A DNA stretch of 64,000 nt from Sandaracinomonas limnophila. GTDB lineage: Bacteria > Bacteroidota > Bacteroidia > Cytophagales > Spirosomataceae. The stretch lies in NCBI RefSeq assembly GCF_004005965.1, contig NZ_SACY01000004.1, positions 62,001 through 126,000 on the forward strand, read 5' to 3'. Both the position numbers and the translations under genes were made by a program. The notes under the pieces were generated by a model, which had not been told where the DNA came from, made no database searches, and saw only the letters and a program-made list of their open reading frames with translations. Shown in pieces: positions 33,399 to 41,802 of the stretch. Numbering within the stretch: the stretch's first letter is position 1; the number at the start of each line of letters is the position of its first letter.

Positions 33399-34294
33399 AC
33401 AAGGTCAGATTTATGTGGCATCGATGCCTGAGCACCTAGTTTTTGTACAGATTTTGAAGCAGCTGTACACGCGAATTCTATTGCAGCGTTCCAATCATTT
33501 CCTTCCATTAGTCCAAGAACTAGTGCACCATTGAAACAATCGCCTGCTGCAGTTGTGTCAACAGCATGAACCGAGGGTGCTTTCACATGAAAGGATTGAT
33601 TTTGTGTGCAATAAAGAGCTCCTTCGGCCCCCAAGGTGATTACCACATGTTGAACTCCTTTTGCGAGTAAAATGGATGCCGCTTTTTCTGCACTGGCAAG
33701 GTCTTTTACTTCAATACCAGTTAAAATTTGGGCTTCGGTTTCATTGGGGGTGATGGCAAATAATCCATGCAATAATTCATTGGGAAGTACTTGGGCTGGT
33801 GCCGGATTTAACACACACTTGACGCCCTTTGAGTTTGCAATCTTTATGCCATATTGAACAGTTTCAATCGGAATCTCAAGCTGAAACAAGGCAAAATCTC
33901 CCACTTGAAAGGCATTTGCCACGGTTTCAATTTCTTTTTTCAAAAGAAATAGATTGGCTCCAGGTGCCACAACAATCGTGTTTTCACCTTTAGCATCTAC
34001 CGTAATCAAGGCAACCCCAGAAGGTTGATTTGCTTCTAATGTTACGAAATCTTTATTGATTCCTTCGTTTTGGAAATGTTGAATGGCCTGGTGTCCAAAT
34101 AAATCGTCACCTACTTTGGCAACAAATGTTACCTGCCCCCCTAATCGAGCAGCAGCCACTGCCTGGTTAGCTCCTTTGCCACCAGGATTAATGATGAAAT
34201 TATTTCCTAAAATCGTTTCTCCCGGTTTTGGGTGGTGTGCCGACTGGATCACCATGTCGGTATTGGAGCTGCCTATGACGAAAACTGTTGACAT
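33395..34294 (-). CDS. rbsK: Ribokinase
   Basis: 299 residues from the ATG at 34294; the frame extends to a TTG at 34306, which is less likely. PfkB-family motifs: GGKGANQAVAAARLGG (about 38-53, sugar binding) and DTTAAGDCFNGALVLGL (about 248-264) with the catalytic Asp and anion hole, matching the DTxAAGD variant seen in E. coli RbsK. It phosphorylates ribose at O5 in the cytoplasm, feeding the pentose phosphate pathway. It heads the minus-strand run with nucleoside hydrolase, ADP-ribosylglycohydrolase and permease, and is divergent from the UroD-like gene. Confidence 0.94.
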   Translation of the reverse strand: MSTVFVIGSSNTDMVIQSAHHPKPGETILGNNFIINPGGKGANQAVAAARLGGQVTFVAKVGDDLFGHQAIQHFQNEGINKDFVTLEANQPSGVALITVDAKGENTIVVAPGANLFLLKKEIETVANAFQVGDFALFQLEIPIETVQYGIKIANSKGVKCVLNPAPAQVLPNELLHGLFAITPNETEAQILTGIEVKDLASAEKAASILLAKGVQHVVITLGAEGALYCTQNQSFHVKAPSVHAVDTTAAGDCFNGALVLGLMEGNDWNAAIEFACTAASKSVQKLGAQASMPHKSDLV

Positions 34295-34337
34295 GAAAGT
34301 ATTCAATTTACCTAAATTACAATTATTTAAACAAAAA

Positions 34338-34354
34338 ACAGTACATTTAACTGT
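34338..34354. promoter_or_regulatory. Inverted repeat in a divergent promoter region
   Basis: ACAGT (34338-34342), 7-base spacer, ACTGT (34350-34354), in the 83 bases between the ribokinase and UroD-like starts. The position fits an operator for either or both genes; the regulator is not known. Confidence 0.35.
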
Positions 34355-34377
34355 CTAATTTAACTTCTATTAAATCT

Positions 34378-35418
34378 ATGAAAAGTTCAAGAAGAGATTT
34401 TGTAAAATCAGCAGCATTCCTAGGCGCAGCCTTACCAAGCACTCCCTCTTTTTTTATCAACAAAAGCAATCCCGTCAAGGGAAGTAACCGAGAATTGATG
34501 ATGGAGTTTATGGATAAAGATTCTAGATCTAATCACATTCCCGGCGGATTTTTTATGCATTTTAATAAGAAGGGAGATGAGGCCGTCAAGGCACACCTTG
34601 ACTATTACAAGGCAACCAAAATGGACTTTGTCAAAATTCAATTTGATGGAATGAGTTTGCCCTTGATGCCAGAAATCAAACAAGCGTCTGATTGGTATCA
34701 AATGCCCATTTTCAAGGAAGACTTCTTTGAGCCTATTGTCTATATTATTCGTAAACTTGTAAAGGAGCTCAAGCACGATGCGCTAATTTTACAAACTTTG
34801 TATTCTCCGTATCAGATGGCGAAACAGGCTGTACCTTGGGAACTTTTGGTTAAGCACGTATATGAAGATCCCGAGGCGGTATCTCGAGGAATGAAAAATG
34901 TTACTTTGTCCATTTTAAATTTTGTTCAAGCAGGGGTAAAAGCTGGTTTAGACGGATTTTATACCTGTGCACAAGGTGGAGAAACCAATCGCATAGCGGA
35001 CATTCAATTATTCAATCGGACCATCAAAAATTTTGATATGTTGTTGTACAAAGAGGTGAACCAATTAGTACAACATAATATTTTACACATCTGTGATTAT
35101 GACGGAAATTATGTAGATTTTGAAAAACGGTTTAAGGATTATCCGGGTCAAATTGTAAATGTGCCACTCCAAGCAGACGGAAAAGATTTTAGCCTTTCGG
35201 ATGCCTATCAAATTTTCAATCGACCGGTGATGGGCGGTATGGACCGACATGGAGTGATTGCCAATGGCACGCCTGAACAGGTAAAAAAAGCTACTGAAAA
35301 AGTTTTGGCAGCGGCTCCAGCTAAAACAATTATAAGTGGCAATTGTACGGTGGCAGGGACAACCCCAATAGAAAATTTACGAACTGCTATTGAGGTTGCC
35401 CATAGATTTAGAGGCTAA
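34378..35418 (+). CDS. Tat-exported UroD/MetE-like methyltransferase-fold protein
   Basis: 346 residues. SSRRDFVKSAAFLGAALPS is a twin-arginine-type leader (residues 3-21). The rest resembles the uroporphyrinogen decarboxylase/MtaA barrel superfamily: HIPGGFFMHFNKKGDEAV, the LQTLYSPYQMAKQ segment, GVKAGLDGFYTCAQGGE and the C-terminal GGMDRHGVIANGTPEQV and IISGNCTVAGTTP, which sits where UroD-family proteins end. Export is unusual for this superfamily, whose known members decarboxylate porphyrins or transfer methyl groups in the cytoplasm. It has no cysteine or histidine zinc motif typical of methyltransferases, so the activity is unknown. Confidence 0.78.
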   Translation: MKSSRRDFVKSAAFLGAALPSTPSFFINKSNPVKGSNRELMMEFMDKDSRSNHIPGGFFMHFNKKGDEAVKAHLDYYKATKMDFVKIQFDGMSLPLMPEIKQASDWYQMPIFKEDFFEPIVYIIRKLVKELKHDALILQTLYSPYQMAKQAVPWELLVKHVYEDPEAVSRGMKNVTLSILNFVQAGVKAGLDGFYTCAQGGETNRIADIQLFNRTIKNFDMLLYKEVNQLVQHNILHICDYDGNYVDFEKRFKDYPGQIVNVPLQADGKDFSLSDAYQIFNRPVMGGMDRHGVIANGTPEQVKKATEKVLAAAPAKTIISGNCTVAGTTPIENLRTAIEVAHRFRG

Positions 35419-35448
35419 TTTATGGAATCACAAAAAAGAAAATTTCTA

Positions 35449-36825
35449 TTAAAATTTAATCTTATCCGTTCCGTATGGACCTCTTTGAGCACGACTCAAA
35501 TAGGTATTTGCTTCGGCATCGTTGATAAACTGTTCGTTTACAGAATCCCACTTTAGTTTTCTTGAAAGTTTCATGGCTACATGAGTTATCAAACATACGG
35601 TACAAGCTCGATGACCGATTTCAATAGGCGATATGGGCTCTTTACGAGTCTCGATACAATCTAACCAGTTTCCATGTTGGTCGTCTGAATGATATAAATG
35701 AATCTCTTTTTCGCCAATAACAGATTCCAAAATAGCAGGATTTGAGGCATCAATGGCTTTTGCCATCACTTTATTATTCGGATCACTAGAAGTTACTGCA
35801 TAATCTCCCCTTGAAACAAACACCCAACCTTCAGTACCTTCAAATTTTATGCCATTTGGGTAGGCTCCACTGGTATACATCGTGATGCCATTTGCATATT
35901 CTGCTTTTGCCAAAAAGTCTCCATGGACATCCCAAACACCGGATTTTGGGAATTCTGCAATTGCCTCAATACTTACTGGACCTGTTAGTTCAGTATCCAT
36001 ACCCCAGGCAGCTGAATCAAAGTGATGTTGTCCCCAGCCTGTAATCATTCCAGCACCAAACTGTTCCATACGCAACCAACCCGGACGGTCATAGCCAACC
36101 TGTGGATGCACGCGCAATTCATTGTAAGGAATATAAGGCGTTGAGCCTAACCACATATCATAATTTAAGTTTTTAGGCACTTGCATTTCTTGTACCATCG
36201 GGCCTGCAGGGTCTCCAGGTAATCCCACTCGAACAGTATGTAGTTTTCCTATGCGACCATTTCTAACCAATTCTGCTGCTCTTTTGAATTGCTTCCATGA
36301 GCGTTGTTGGGTGCCCACTTGCAAAATTCTTCCAGTTTTTTGGATGACATTCGCCAACTGACGACCCTCTTTGATAGTCAAAGAAGTCGGTTTTTGTAGG
36401 TAAATGTCCTTTCCCGCTAAGGCCGCTTCCATTGCTGGCTGTGCATGCCAAAAGTCAGGTGTACTGATCATCACTGCATCGATGTCTTTATTGAGCAACA
36501 ATTCTCGATAATCATCGTACATCTTCACGTCAATATAATTGCTATTACCCGTTTTTTTGGTATAATAATTTTCAATCAATTTTTTTGTATCAACTGTTCG
36601 ATTGCTATCCAAATCACAAACCGCCATGATTCTTGCCTTGTCGAATTTCCATGTACCGGGCAAATCGTGTCCGCGGGCAATTCTACCACAACCAATTTGA
36701 CCAATATTGATTTTATTACTTGGTGCATCTTTCCCACCTAGTACATTTGCTGGAACTATTGTTGGGAACCCAAATGTACCTACGGCACCTATGGCTGCTT
36801 TTTGGATAAAATTTCTTCTTTTCAT
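35449..36825 (-). CDS. Gfo/Idh/MocA-family oxidoreductase, Tat-type leader
   Basis: 458 residues. KRRNFIQKAAIGAVGTFGF is a twin-arginine-like leader. The Rossmann motif IGQIGCGRIARGH is at about 43-55, and DIYLQKPTSLTI supplies the lysine-proline element (EKP-like) of the family. The C-terminal part holds WGQHHFDSAAWGM and GNWLDCIETRKEPISPIEIGHRACTVC, the typical end of the long, exported Bacteroidota branch. These enzymes oxidise or reduce sugars and inositols with tightly bound NAD(P). It overlaps the second Gfo/Idh gene upstream by 4 bases, so the two form one unit. Substrate unknown. Confidence 0.94.
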   Translation of the reverse strand: MKRRNFIQKAAIGAVGTFGFPTIVPANVLGGKDAPSNKINIGQIGCGRIARGHDLPGTWKFDKARIMAVCDLDSNRTVDTKKLIENYYTKKTGNSNYIDVKMYDDYRELLLNKDIDAVMISTPDFWHAQPAMEAALAGKDIYLQKPTSLTIKEGRQLANVIQKTGRILQVGTQQRSWKQFKRAAELVRNGRIGKLHTVRVGLPGDPAGPMVQEMQVPKNLNYDMWLGSTPYIPYNELRVHPQVGYDRPGWLRMEQFGAGMITGWGQHHFDSAAWGMDTELTGPVSIEAIAEFPKSGVWDVHGDFLAKAEYANGITMYTSGAYPNGIKFEGTEGWVFVSRGDYAVTSSDPNNKVMAKAIDASNPAILESVIGEKEIHLYHSDDQHGNWLDCIETRKEPISPIEIGHRACTVCLITHVAMKLSRKLKWDSVNEQFINDAEANTYLSRAQRGPYGTDKIKF

Positions 36826-37982
36826 ATCGATCGAGAGATTCTTGTTGCGTTTTTCTGAGCTATTAAAGCTAATTCTGTAGCGTGGAAGCAGTGTGCCTGA
36901 GGCATGGCCGTTTCAGTGCGATTCAACACATCATCTACCAACAATTCCCCATGGGTCAATTCCACATTTTTACAGTCGATATACAACATTTCTTTTTGGT
37001 TGACCACATATAAATGGCTACCTGGCCCATGCGGATTAGCCACGTCTGTATTTTTACGAACTTCGATGTATCCGTCGGTACCCAAGATGGTCAAACGACC
37101 ATCCCCCCAGGTATTCAACCCGTCGGGCGTAAACCAATCGACACGGATATATCCTGCTCCACCGTTTCCACGAAGCATTAAATCGCCAAAGTCTTCAAAT
37201 TTTGGATATTGCGGATGGTGGAAGTTGGCCACTTGTGAAGCTACCACTTGTCCTTGCGTAGATTTGGTGAAATGCAAAAATTGATCCACTTGGTGGGAAG
37301 CGATATCTGTGATGATCCCCCCATAATATTTTGTGTCGAAGAACCAATCGGGTCTTGAATTTACACTCATACGATGAGGTCCTGTGCCTAGGGTTTGCAA
37401 GACTTGACCAATCATGCCAGACTTAACTAATTCACTAGCTTTTTCGGTCGCTTTGTTTTCAAAACGCTCAGAAAATGAAATGGAATAAATACGTTTGGTT
37501 TCCTTTTGTACCTTTTTAACGGCCTCCAATTGTTCTAAATTAACAATTCCAGGCTTATCGACCATGTAATCTTTACCCGCTTTCATTACACGAATTCCAA
37601 GAGGAGCTCTTTCGATAGGGGTGATTGAGCTTAAAACCAATTTGATGGAAGGGTCATTTAAAATAGCATCTTCACTTGAAACTAATTTGGCAGTAGGGTA
37701 TCTTTTGGCAAAGTCTTTGATAAGGTCCGGTTCTTTGGCATAATAGGCAACAAATTCTCCGCCTCCCCGAATGATGGAGTTTGCCATGGAGTAAATATGT
37801 CCGTGGTTGATTCCAATCACTCCAAATTTCAATCGCGGTGCGATGGTTTTTTCTTGGTTTTTAGGAACAAATAATTCTGTTGCATCCTTAATTGGACGAT
37901 GAGTGCCAGGAAATAATGCGGCACCAGACAATATACCCGCTTCTTGCAAAAACTTGCGACGGTTGGAAGTGTTTTCTTTCAT
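36822..37982 (-). CDS. Gfo/Idh/MocA-family oxidoreductase, Tat-type leader
   Basis: 386 residues. NRRKFLQEAGILSGAALFP is a twin-arginine-like leader. The Rossmann strand reads LKFGVIGINHGHIYSM, where GINHGH replaces the usual GxGxxG; the lysine element is YMVDKPGIVNLEQ and the substrate-side segment is YGGIITDIASHQVDQFLHF, with the conserved DxxxHxxD pattern. The GINHGH form is known in an exported subfamily, so it is probably functional. It is the first gene of a pair with the 458-residue homologue (4-base overlap) and divergent from the lipocalin gene. Probably a sugar or cyclitol dehydrogenase. Confidence 0.92.
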   Translation of the reverse strand: MKENTSNRRKFLQEAGILSGAALFPGTHRPIKDATELFVPKNQEKTIAPRLKFGVIGINHGHIYSMANSIIRGGGEFVAYYAKEPDLIKDFAKRYPTAKLVSSEDAILNDPSIKLVLSSITPIERAPLGIRVMKAGKDYMVDKPGIVNLEQLEAVKKVQKETKRIYSISFSERFENKATEKASELVKSGMIGQVLQTLGTGPHRMSVNSRPDWFFDTKYYGGIITDIASHQVDQFLHFTKSTQGQVVASQVANFHHPQYPKFEDFGDLMLRGNGGAGYIRVDWFTPDGLNTWGDGRLTILGTDGYIEVRKNTDVANPHGPGSHLYVVNQKEMLYIDCKNVELTHGELLVDDVLNRTETAMPQAHCFHATELALIAQKNATRISRSI

Positions 37983-38061
37983 TTTTAAATAGGAATACTA
38001 AATTTAAAAGAATAATTATTAAAAATTTACTTATTTTGAAGGATAAATTATCTGTTTTAAC

Positions 38062-38586
38062 ATGAAAAATTGGGCATTTTTACTCGCTTGTCTTTTAAGT
38101 ATAATTTCGGGCTGTTCCTCTTCAACCATTCCACCGGGGGCAAAGGCCATTGAAAACCTTGATAAAACAAAATACCTAGGCAAATGGTATGAAATTGCTC
38201 GATTAGATTTTTATTTTGAAAAAGGCTTAAACAACACCAGTGCCTTTTACGAATTAAATGAAGACGGTTCAATTAAGGTTGTTAATAGAGGATTTGACCC
38301 CGCAAAAAACAAGTGGAAGGAATCGGTTGGAAAAGCTAAATTTGTTGGCAAAGAAACAAAGGGCATGTTGAAAGTTTCATTCTTTGGACCATTTTATGGA
38401 GGATATAATATTCTTTCCCTTGATGGTGAGTATCAATATGCTTTAGTTGCAGGAGAAGAGCTTTCGTATTTATGGATACTTTCCAGAACCAAATCCATCC
38501 CAGATTCGATAAAATCAAAATACATAAACATTGCCCAAAAGATTGGCTATAAAACCAATGAATTAATTTGGGTGAAACATGAATAA
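38062..38586 (+). CDS. Lipocalin family lipoprotein (Blc-like)
   Basis: 174 residues with a lipobox ISGC (Cys18), so it is a lipoprotein. The bacterial lipocalin signature is plain: YLGKWYEIARLDFYFEKGLNNTSAFY (strand A with G-x-W), then VNRGFDPAKNKWKESVGKAKFVG and the strand YNILSLDGEYQYALVAG, ending YLWILSRTKSIPD. Blc-type proteins bind lysophospholipids or fatty acids at the outer membrane and are often induced by envelope stress. It is a stand-alone gene between divergent and convergent neighbours; no terminator is obvious in the 16 bases to the next gene end. Confidence 0.95.
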   Translation: MKNWAFLLACLLSIISGCSSSTIPPGAKAIENLDKTKYLGKWYEIARLDFYFEKGLNNTSAFYELNEDGSIKVVNRGFDPAKNKWKESVGKAKFVGKETKGMLKVSFFGPFYGGYNILSLDGEYQYALVAGEELSYLWILSRTKSIPDSIKSKYINIAQKIGYKTNELIWVKHE

Positions 38587-38602
38587 AAAAGCGAATTAGA
38601 CT

Positions 38603-39385
38603 TTAACTCTTTTTCAGGTATTTGTCAATAATTTCTTGAGAAGGTTTGTGAATATATGGATGAGGGAATCCATTATCAATAAAACTTGGATCCTTCATGT
38701 TGGTATATCTAAAATGACAAGACCAACGTATTTGGTTATTGGTAATTTGTCCAGATTCGTGTACCAAAAGCGTTGAAAAGACAACAATATCTCCTTGATT
38801 TACGGGAACTTGTAATTTTGGCCAAGCATTTCTGTCAAAATCAACCTCTGCAAACCCATTTTCTATTTGTCCCGTTAAAGGCCCTAATTTATGTGAGCCT
38901 GGATAAAAAATAACTGGCCCATGTTCCAAAGTTAAGTCAATAATTGGCAACCACACCACGATAGAATCGTCGGAGGCTAACATTGAAACCCAATCTTGGT
39001 GGATGGGCGTTTTGTAAAAATGTTCTTGTTTAGCCAATTTTGGGTGGTTAAAAAACAACATTGGGCGCGTACACATATTTGGGAACTCCAAACCAAGATC
39101 CTTCGTCAATTGAATCAATGATGGATTCACAGCTAATTGGTAAAGTTCAATTAAACCTGTTTGGATTAGTTTACCACAATTGATAAATGTATCCAAATGG
39201 TTTTCAAAAAGTTCTACCATTTGGGAAAGATAATCCCCCTTGATGTTATGTTTATCAAATTGAATTTGAAAGATAGCCTTCGCTTGTTGATGGATTTTCT
39301 CAATCAATTCCGGCTTAAAAAATCCAGGAATTACAACGACACCATCTTCTGCTAATTTTCTTTTAATTTCCGACAATTGTTCCAC
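38603..39385 (-). CDS. Phytanoyl-CoA dioxygenase (PhyH)-like protein of a glycan cluster
   Basis: 260 residues starting at GTG 39385 (no in-frame ATG nearby). Non-haem iron and 2-oxoglutarate dioxygenase residues are in order: the H-x-D pair in TPIHQDWVSM (about residues 132-134), the distal His in LLVHESGQ and the 2-oxoglutarate Arg in NNQIRWSCHFR. It also has GPVIFYPGSHKLGPL, the usual PhyH loop. It is the last of four genes (GT4, GT2, membrane protein, PhyH) with an 10-base gap, so it may hydroxylate a lipid or sugar in surface glycan assembly. The natural substrate is unknown. Confidence 0.9.
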   Translation of the reverse strand: MEQLSEIKRKLAEDGVVVIPGFFKPELIEKIHQQAKAIFQIQFDKHNIKGDYLSQMVELFENHLDTFINCGKLIQTGLIELYQLAVNPSLIQLTKDLGLEFPNMCTRPMLFFNHPKLAKQEHFYKTPIHQDWVSMLASDDSIVVWLPIIDLTLEHGPVIFYPGSHKLGPLTGQIENGFAEVDFDRNAWPKLQVPVNQGDIVVFSTLLVHESGQITNNQIRWSCHFRYTNMKDPSFIDNGFPHPYIHKPSQEIIDKYLKKS

Positions 39386-39395
39386 AAGTAAAAAT

Positions 39396-40763
39396 TTAAT
39401 GGGTTTCCTTTTTCAAATATACAGCTTTCTTGTGATAATAATTGGCTACACATTTACACCAAAGATGAGTTGAGTCAGAAGAAAGCTCTTGTGCAAAAAA
39501 CAATGTTTCTTTGTTTTTTATGGGCTTCAAACCAACAATATTTGCTTGTGACAATCGCAGATTTTCAAATCGTTGCTGATTTTCAAGCGCATAATTTTTT
39601 AATTTATCATATTTCCACTCCCGATAAAATGTTTTAAATGTTTTACTAAAAGGTATAAAACAAATAAACAAAATTGCAATCCAAAATATATTAAATTTAG
39701 AAATCTGGAATGGGAAAGGCACAAAAGATTTTGCATAAAAACCGATAAATGTACCTAGAAAAAGAAGATACCAAGTTAATAAGCTAAAATTTCGATTAGG
39801 AATATAATTTTCTCCTAAACCCGTAGAAAGTGCAAATAAGCTGAGCCAAAATCCTCCAAAAAAGAAAAGAGAGAAAAGTAAAATTTCCCTTTTGTTTAAT
39901 TTTTTGAGGGGTAACTCATAGGAATAACTAAAAAGTATTACAAAGGCTATCCACATCCAAAATAATGGCTGGGAACAAATGTGAACTAGTAAATCCAGAA
40001 AGTATTGATTGGTTTTCAAAAAAATATTGACCCAATTTTTTTCTAGTGTACCTGACCTAGTAAAATTTCCTGGTGCAAACAAAGCTATACCAAGACTAAT
40101 CAACCAAACAGTTGTTTGAATCAGGTAATTCAAATTTATTTTTTTTAAAAAAAGCCGATTCAAGGAAAATAGAAAAAACAATGCAGAAAAAATCAATAAG
40201 GTAAATTCAGAACTACCAATTAAGACAAAAATCAAGATTGTTTCAATCAAATTTTTTCCAGTAAAATTTGAAGTAAATAAATGAAGGTTTAAAAAAAGCA
40301 AAAAAAATTGAAAGGAAATAAAATAAATACTTGCAGGAAACCAAAAAATGGTTTCAAACAACCCTTCTGCAGGAATTAAATAGAAACAAACTCCTTGAAA
40401 TAAAAAAGATAAACCCCACAATTCAAATGAATTAAAGGAAAATCGAAAAGCATTTTTAAAAAAGTAAAGTGTATTCCCTAAACCGAATAAAATAAGTATC
40501 CATGGGCCGATAAAAAATAGCTTATAATTTGAACTAAAAGTTAATGGTAATAGGTGCATTATGACGTTTGCCGAATATCTCCCACTCCAATTCGTATAAT
40601 ACAAATACGCCCCTTTAAAAATACCAAAATCTCTCCCAATCCACCCAAAACAATAATCATCGTTTATTGAAGGTTGATTATAAAAGGATAAAATTAAAAT
40701 TAGGCTAACTATTGATCCCCAAAATCCAATGCTAATTGCCAATAAAAGTTGCTTTCTTATCAT
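39396..40763 (-). CDS. Polytopic membrane protein, DUF6056-like (possible glycosyltransferase)
   Basis: 455 residues with about ten hydrophobic helices. Near the N-terminus a first helix (about 9-28) is followed by SINDDYCFGWIGRDFG; the acidic NDDY motif just after helix 1 is the position of the catalytic acid in GT-C-type glycosyltransferases and in DUF6056 proteins. Other segments include TNWSGRYSANVIMHLLPL. The C-terminal 60 residues are hydrophilic. It sits between GT2 and PhyH genes, which supports a role in transferring sugar from a lipid donor outside the inner membrane. Family assignment is by eye. Confidence 0.75.
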   Translation of the reverse strand: MIRKQLLLAISIGFWGSIVSLILILSFYNQPSINDDYCFGWIGRDFGIFKGAYLYYTNWSGRYSANVIMHLLPLTFSSNYKLFFIGPWILILFGLGNTLYFFKNAFRFSFNSFELWGLSFLFQGVCFYLIPAEGLFETIFWFPASIYFISFQFFLLFLNLHLFTSNFTGKNLIETILIFVLIGSSEFTLLIFSALFFLFSLNRLFLKKINLNYLIQTTVWLISLGIALFAPGNFTRSGTLEKNWVNIFLKTNQYFLDLLVHICSQPLFWMWIAFVILFSYSYELPLKKLNKREILLFSLFFFGGFWLSLFALSTGLGENYIPNRNFSLLTWYLLFLGTFIGFYAKSFVPFPFQISKFNIFWIAILFICFIPFSKTFKTFYREWKYDKLKNYALENQQRFENLRLSQANIVGLKPIKNKETLFFAQELSSDSTHLWCKCVANYYHKKAVYLKKETH

Positions 40764-40775
40764 ATTAAAAAGGGA

Positions 40776-41777
40776 TTAGGAATTGATTTTATCAATATTT
40801 TCTTCCTGTTTAATTTTGAAAAATTTCTTTTTAGCAAACATTAAGCTTGGTAAATAATTTAATAAAATACGAACTTTTTTATCGAGCAAACGTTGATTCT
40901 TGGGATTTGCAAACATCTTTTTGCCTTCCGAAAGATTTTTATAAAATTTCCAAACCCAAAAAGAAGGTACCAATAAAATGTAATTAAAATATAAAATCAA
41001 AAGAGGGAATATTCCATAGGATTTTCTAATCCACAAAAAATTAGACAATTGTACCTGTACAGAAAATCTGTTCGCCCATGAATATTCGGTTCTTCTAAAT
41101 TCATTTTCGTTAATTAAATGAACAAATTTAACGTTTTCCAGATACGTCAATTTCCCAATTTTACTTAACCGAAAAGATAATTCAGCGTCTTCTGCATACA
41201 TGAAAAAATCCTCATCCCAGTTTCCTACTTTTTGTAAAGCTGTTTTGGTGGTGAGAATAAAGGCTCCTACCAAATTATTTGTTTCTCCTTTAGAGAAATT
41301 TTCTGTTGGCAACAAAGCTAAAATTAGTTTTTGAAAAACCGGTTTGTTGGGTAAAATATATAAATCTTTTCGAATTTCATTGAGTGTCGAATAATAAGGT
41401 AAAGGATTTCCATTAAGGTCAACTTGCAAACCGCCAACTGCCACAAAAGCTGAATTCGACTTTAAGAAATTGAGCGCATTAAAAATTGAGTGGTCAATAA
41501 TCAATGTATCAGCATTTAAAAATAAAACATATTTACCTACTGAATTGGAAAGACCCAAATTATTGGCCCTGGAAAACCCAATATTACCACCCGCATCAAT
41601 CCATTTTAGGCCAGGAAAATCTGAAACTATTTGTTTGTTGGCTCCAGGTTCGTAGCAATTATCTATTACAATTAGCTCATAAGAAAATCCTGCATCAAAT
41701 TTTTTTATGCTGTTAAGACAGTCTAAAATTAGAGCCTCTGTTTTGTAATTAACTATTATGATGGATAAATCGAGCAA
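40776..41777 (-). CDS. GT2-family glycosyltransferase (WbbL-like)
   Basis: 333 residues from a TTG at 41777; there is no ATG in reach, and the frame upstream closes within seven codons. GT2 fold: LSIIIVNYKTEALILDCLNSI at the N-terminus, the DxD-region FLNADTLI (about residues 91-98) and DEDFFMYAEDAELSFRLSKIGKL, which resembles the ED motif of rhamnosyltransferases. The last 100 residues contain a hydrophobic helix and a basic tail. It acts on the cytoplasmic face to extend a lipid-linked glycan. It begins 19 bases after the GT4 gene, the gap carrying a heptamer repeat. Confidence 0.9.
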   Translation of the reverse strand: MLDLSIIIVNYKTEALILDCLNSIKKFDAGFSYELIVIDNCYEPGANKQIVSDFPGLKWIDAGGNIGFSRANNLGLSNSVGKYVLFLNADTLIIDHSIFNALNFLKSNSAFVAVGGLQVDLNGNPLPYYSTLNEIRKDLYILPNKPVFQKLILALLPTENFSKGETNNLVGAFILTTKTALQKVGNWDEDFFMYAEDAELSFRLSKIGKLTYLENVKFVHLINENEFRRTEYSWANRFSVQVQLSNFLWIRKSYGIFPLLILYFNYILLVPSFWVWKFYKNLSEGKKMFANPKNQRLLDKKVRILLNYLPSLMFAKKKFFKIKQEENIDKINS

Positions 41778-41781
41778 GGAA

Positions 41782-41802
41782 TTATGAGTTATGGGTTATG
41801 AA
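41782..41802 (-). repeat. Heptamer repeat at the GT4-GT2 junction
   Basis: Three tandem TTATGRR units (TTATGAG, TTATGGG, TTATGAA) spanning the GT4 stop codon (41796-41798) and the intergenic bases before the GT2 start. Confidence 0.6.

Noticed and set aside
36904-37284. Plus-strand frame of 126 residues
   Set aside because: Antisense shadow of the Gfo/Idh gene; no signal or motif.
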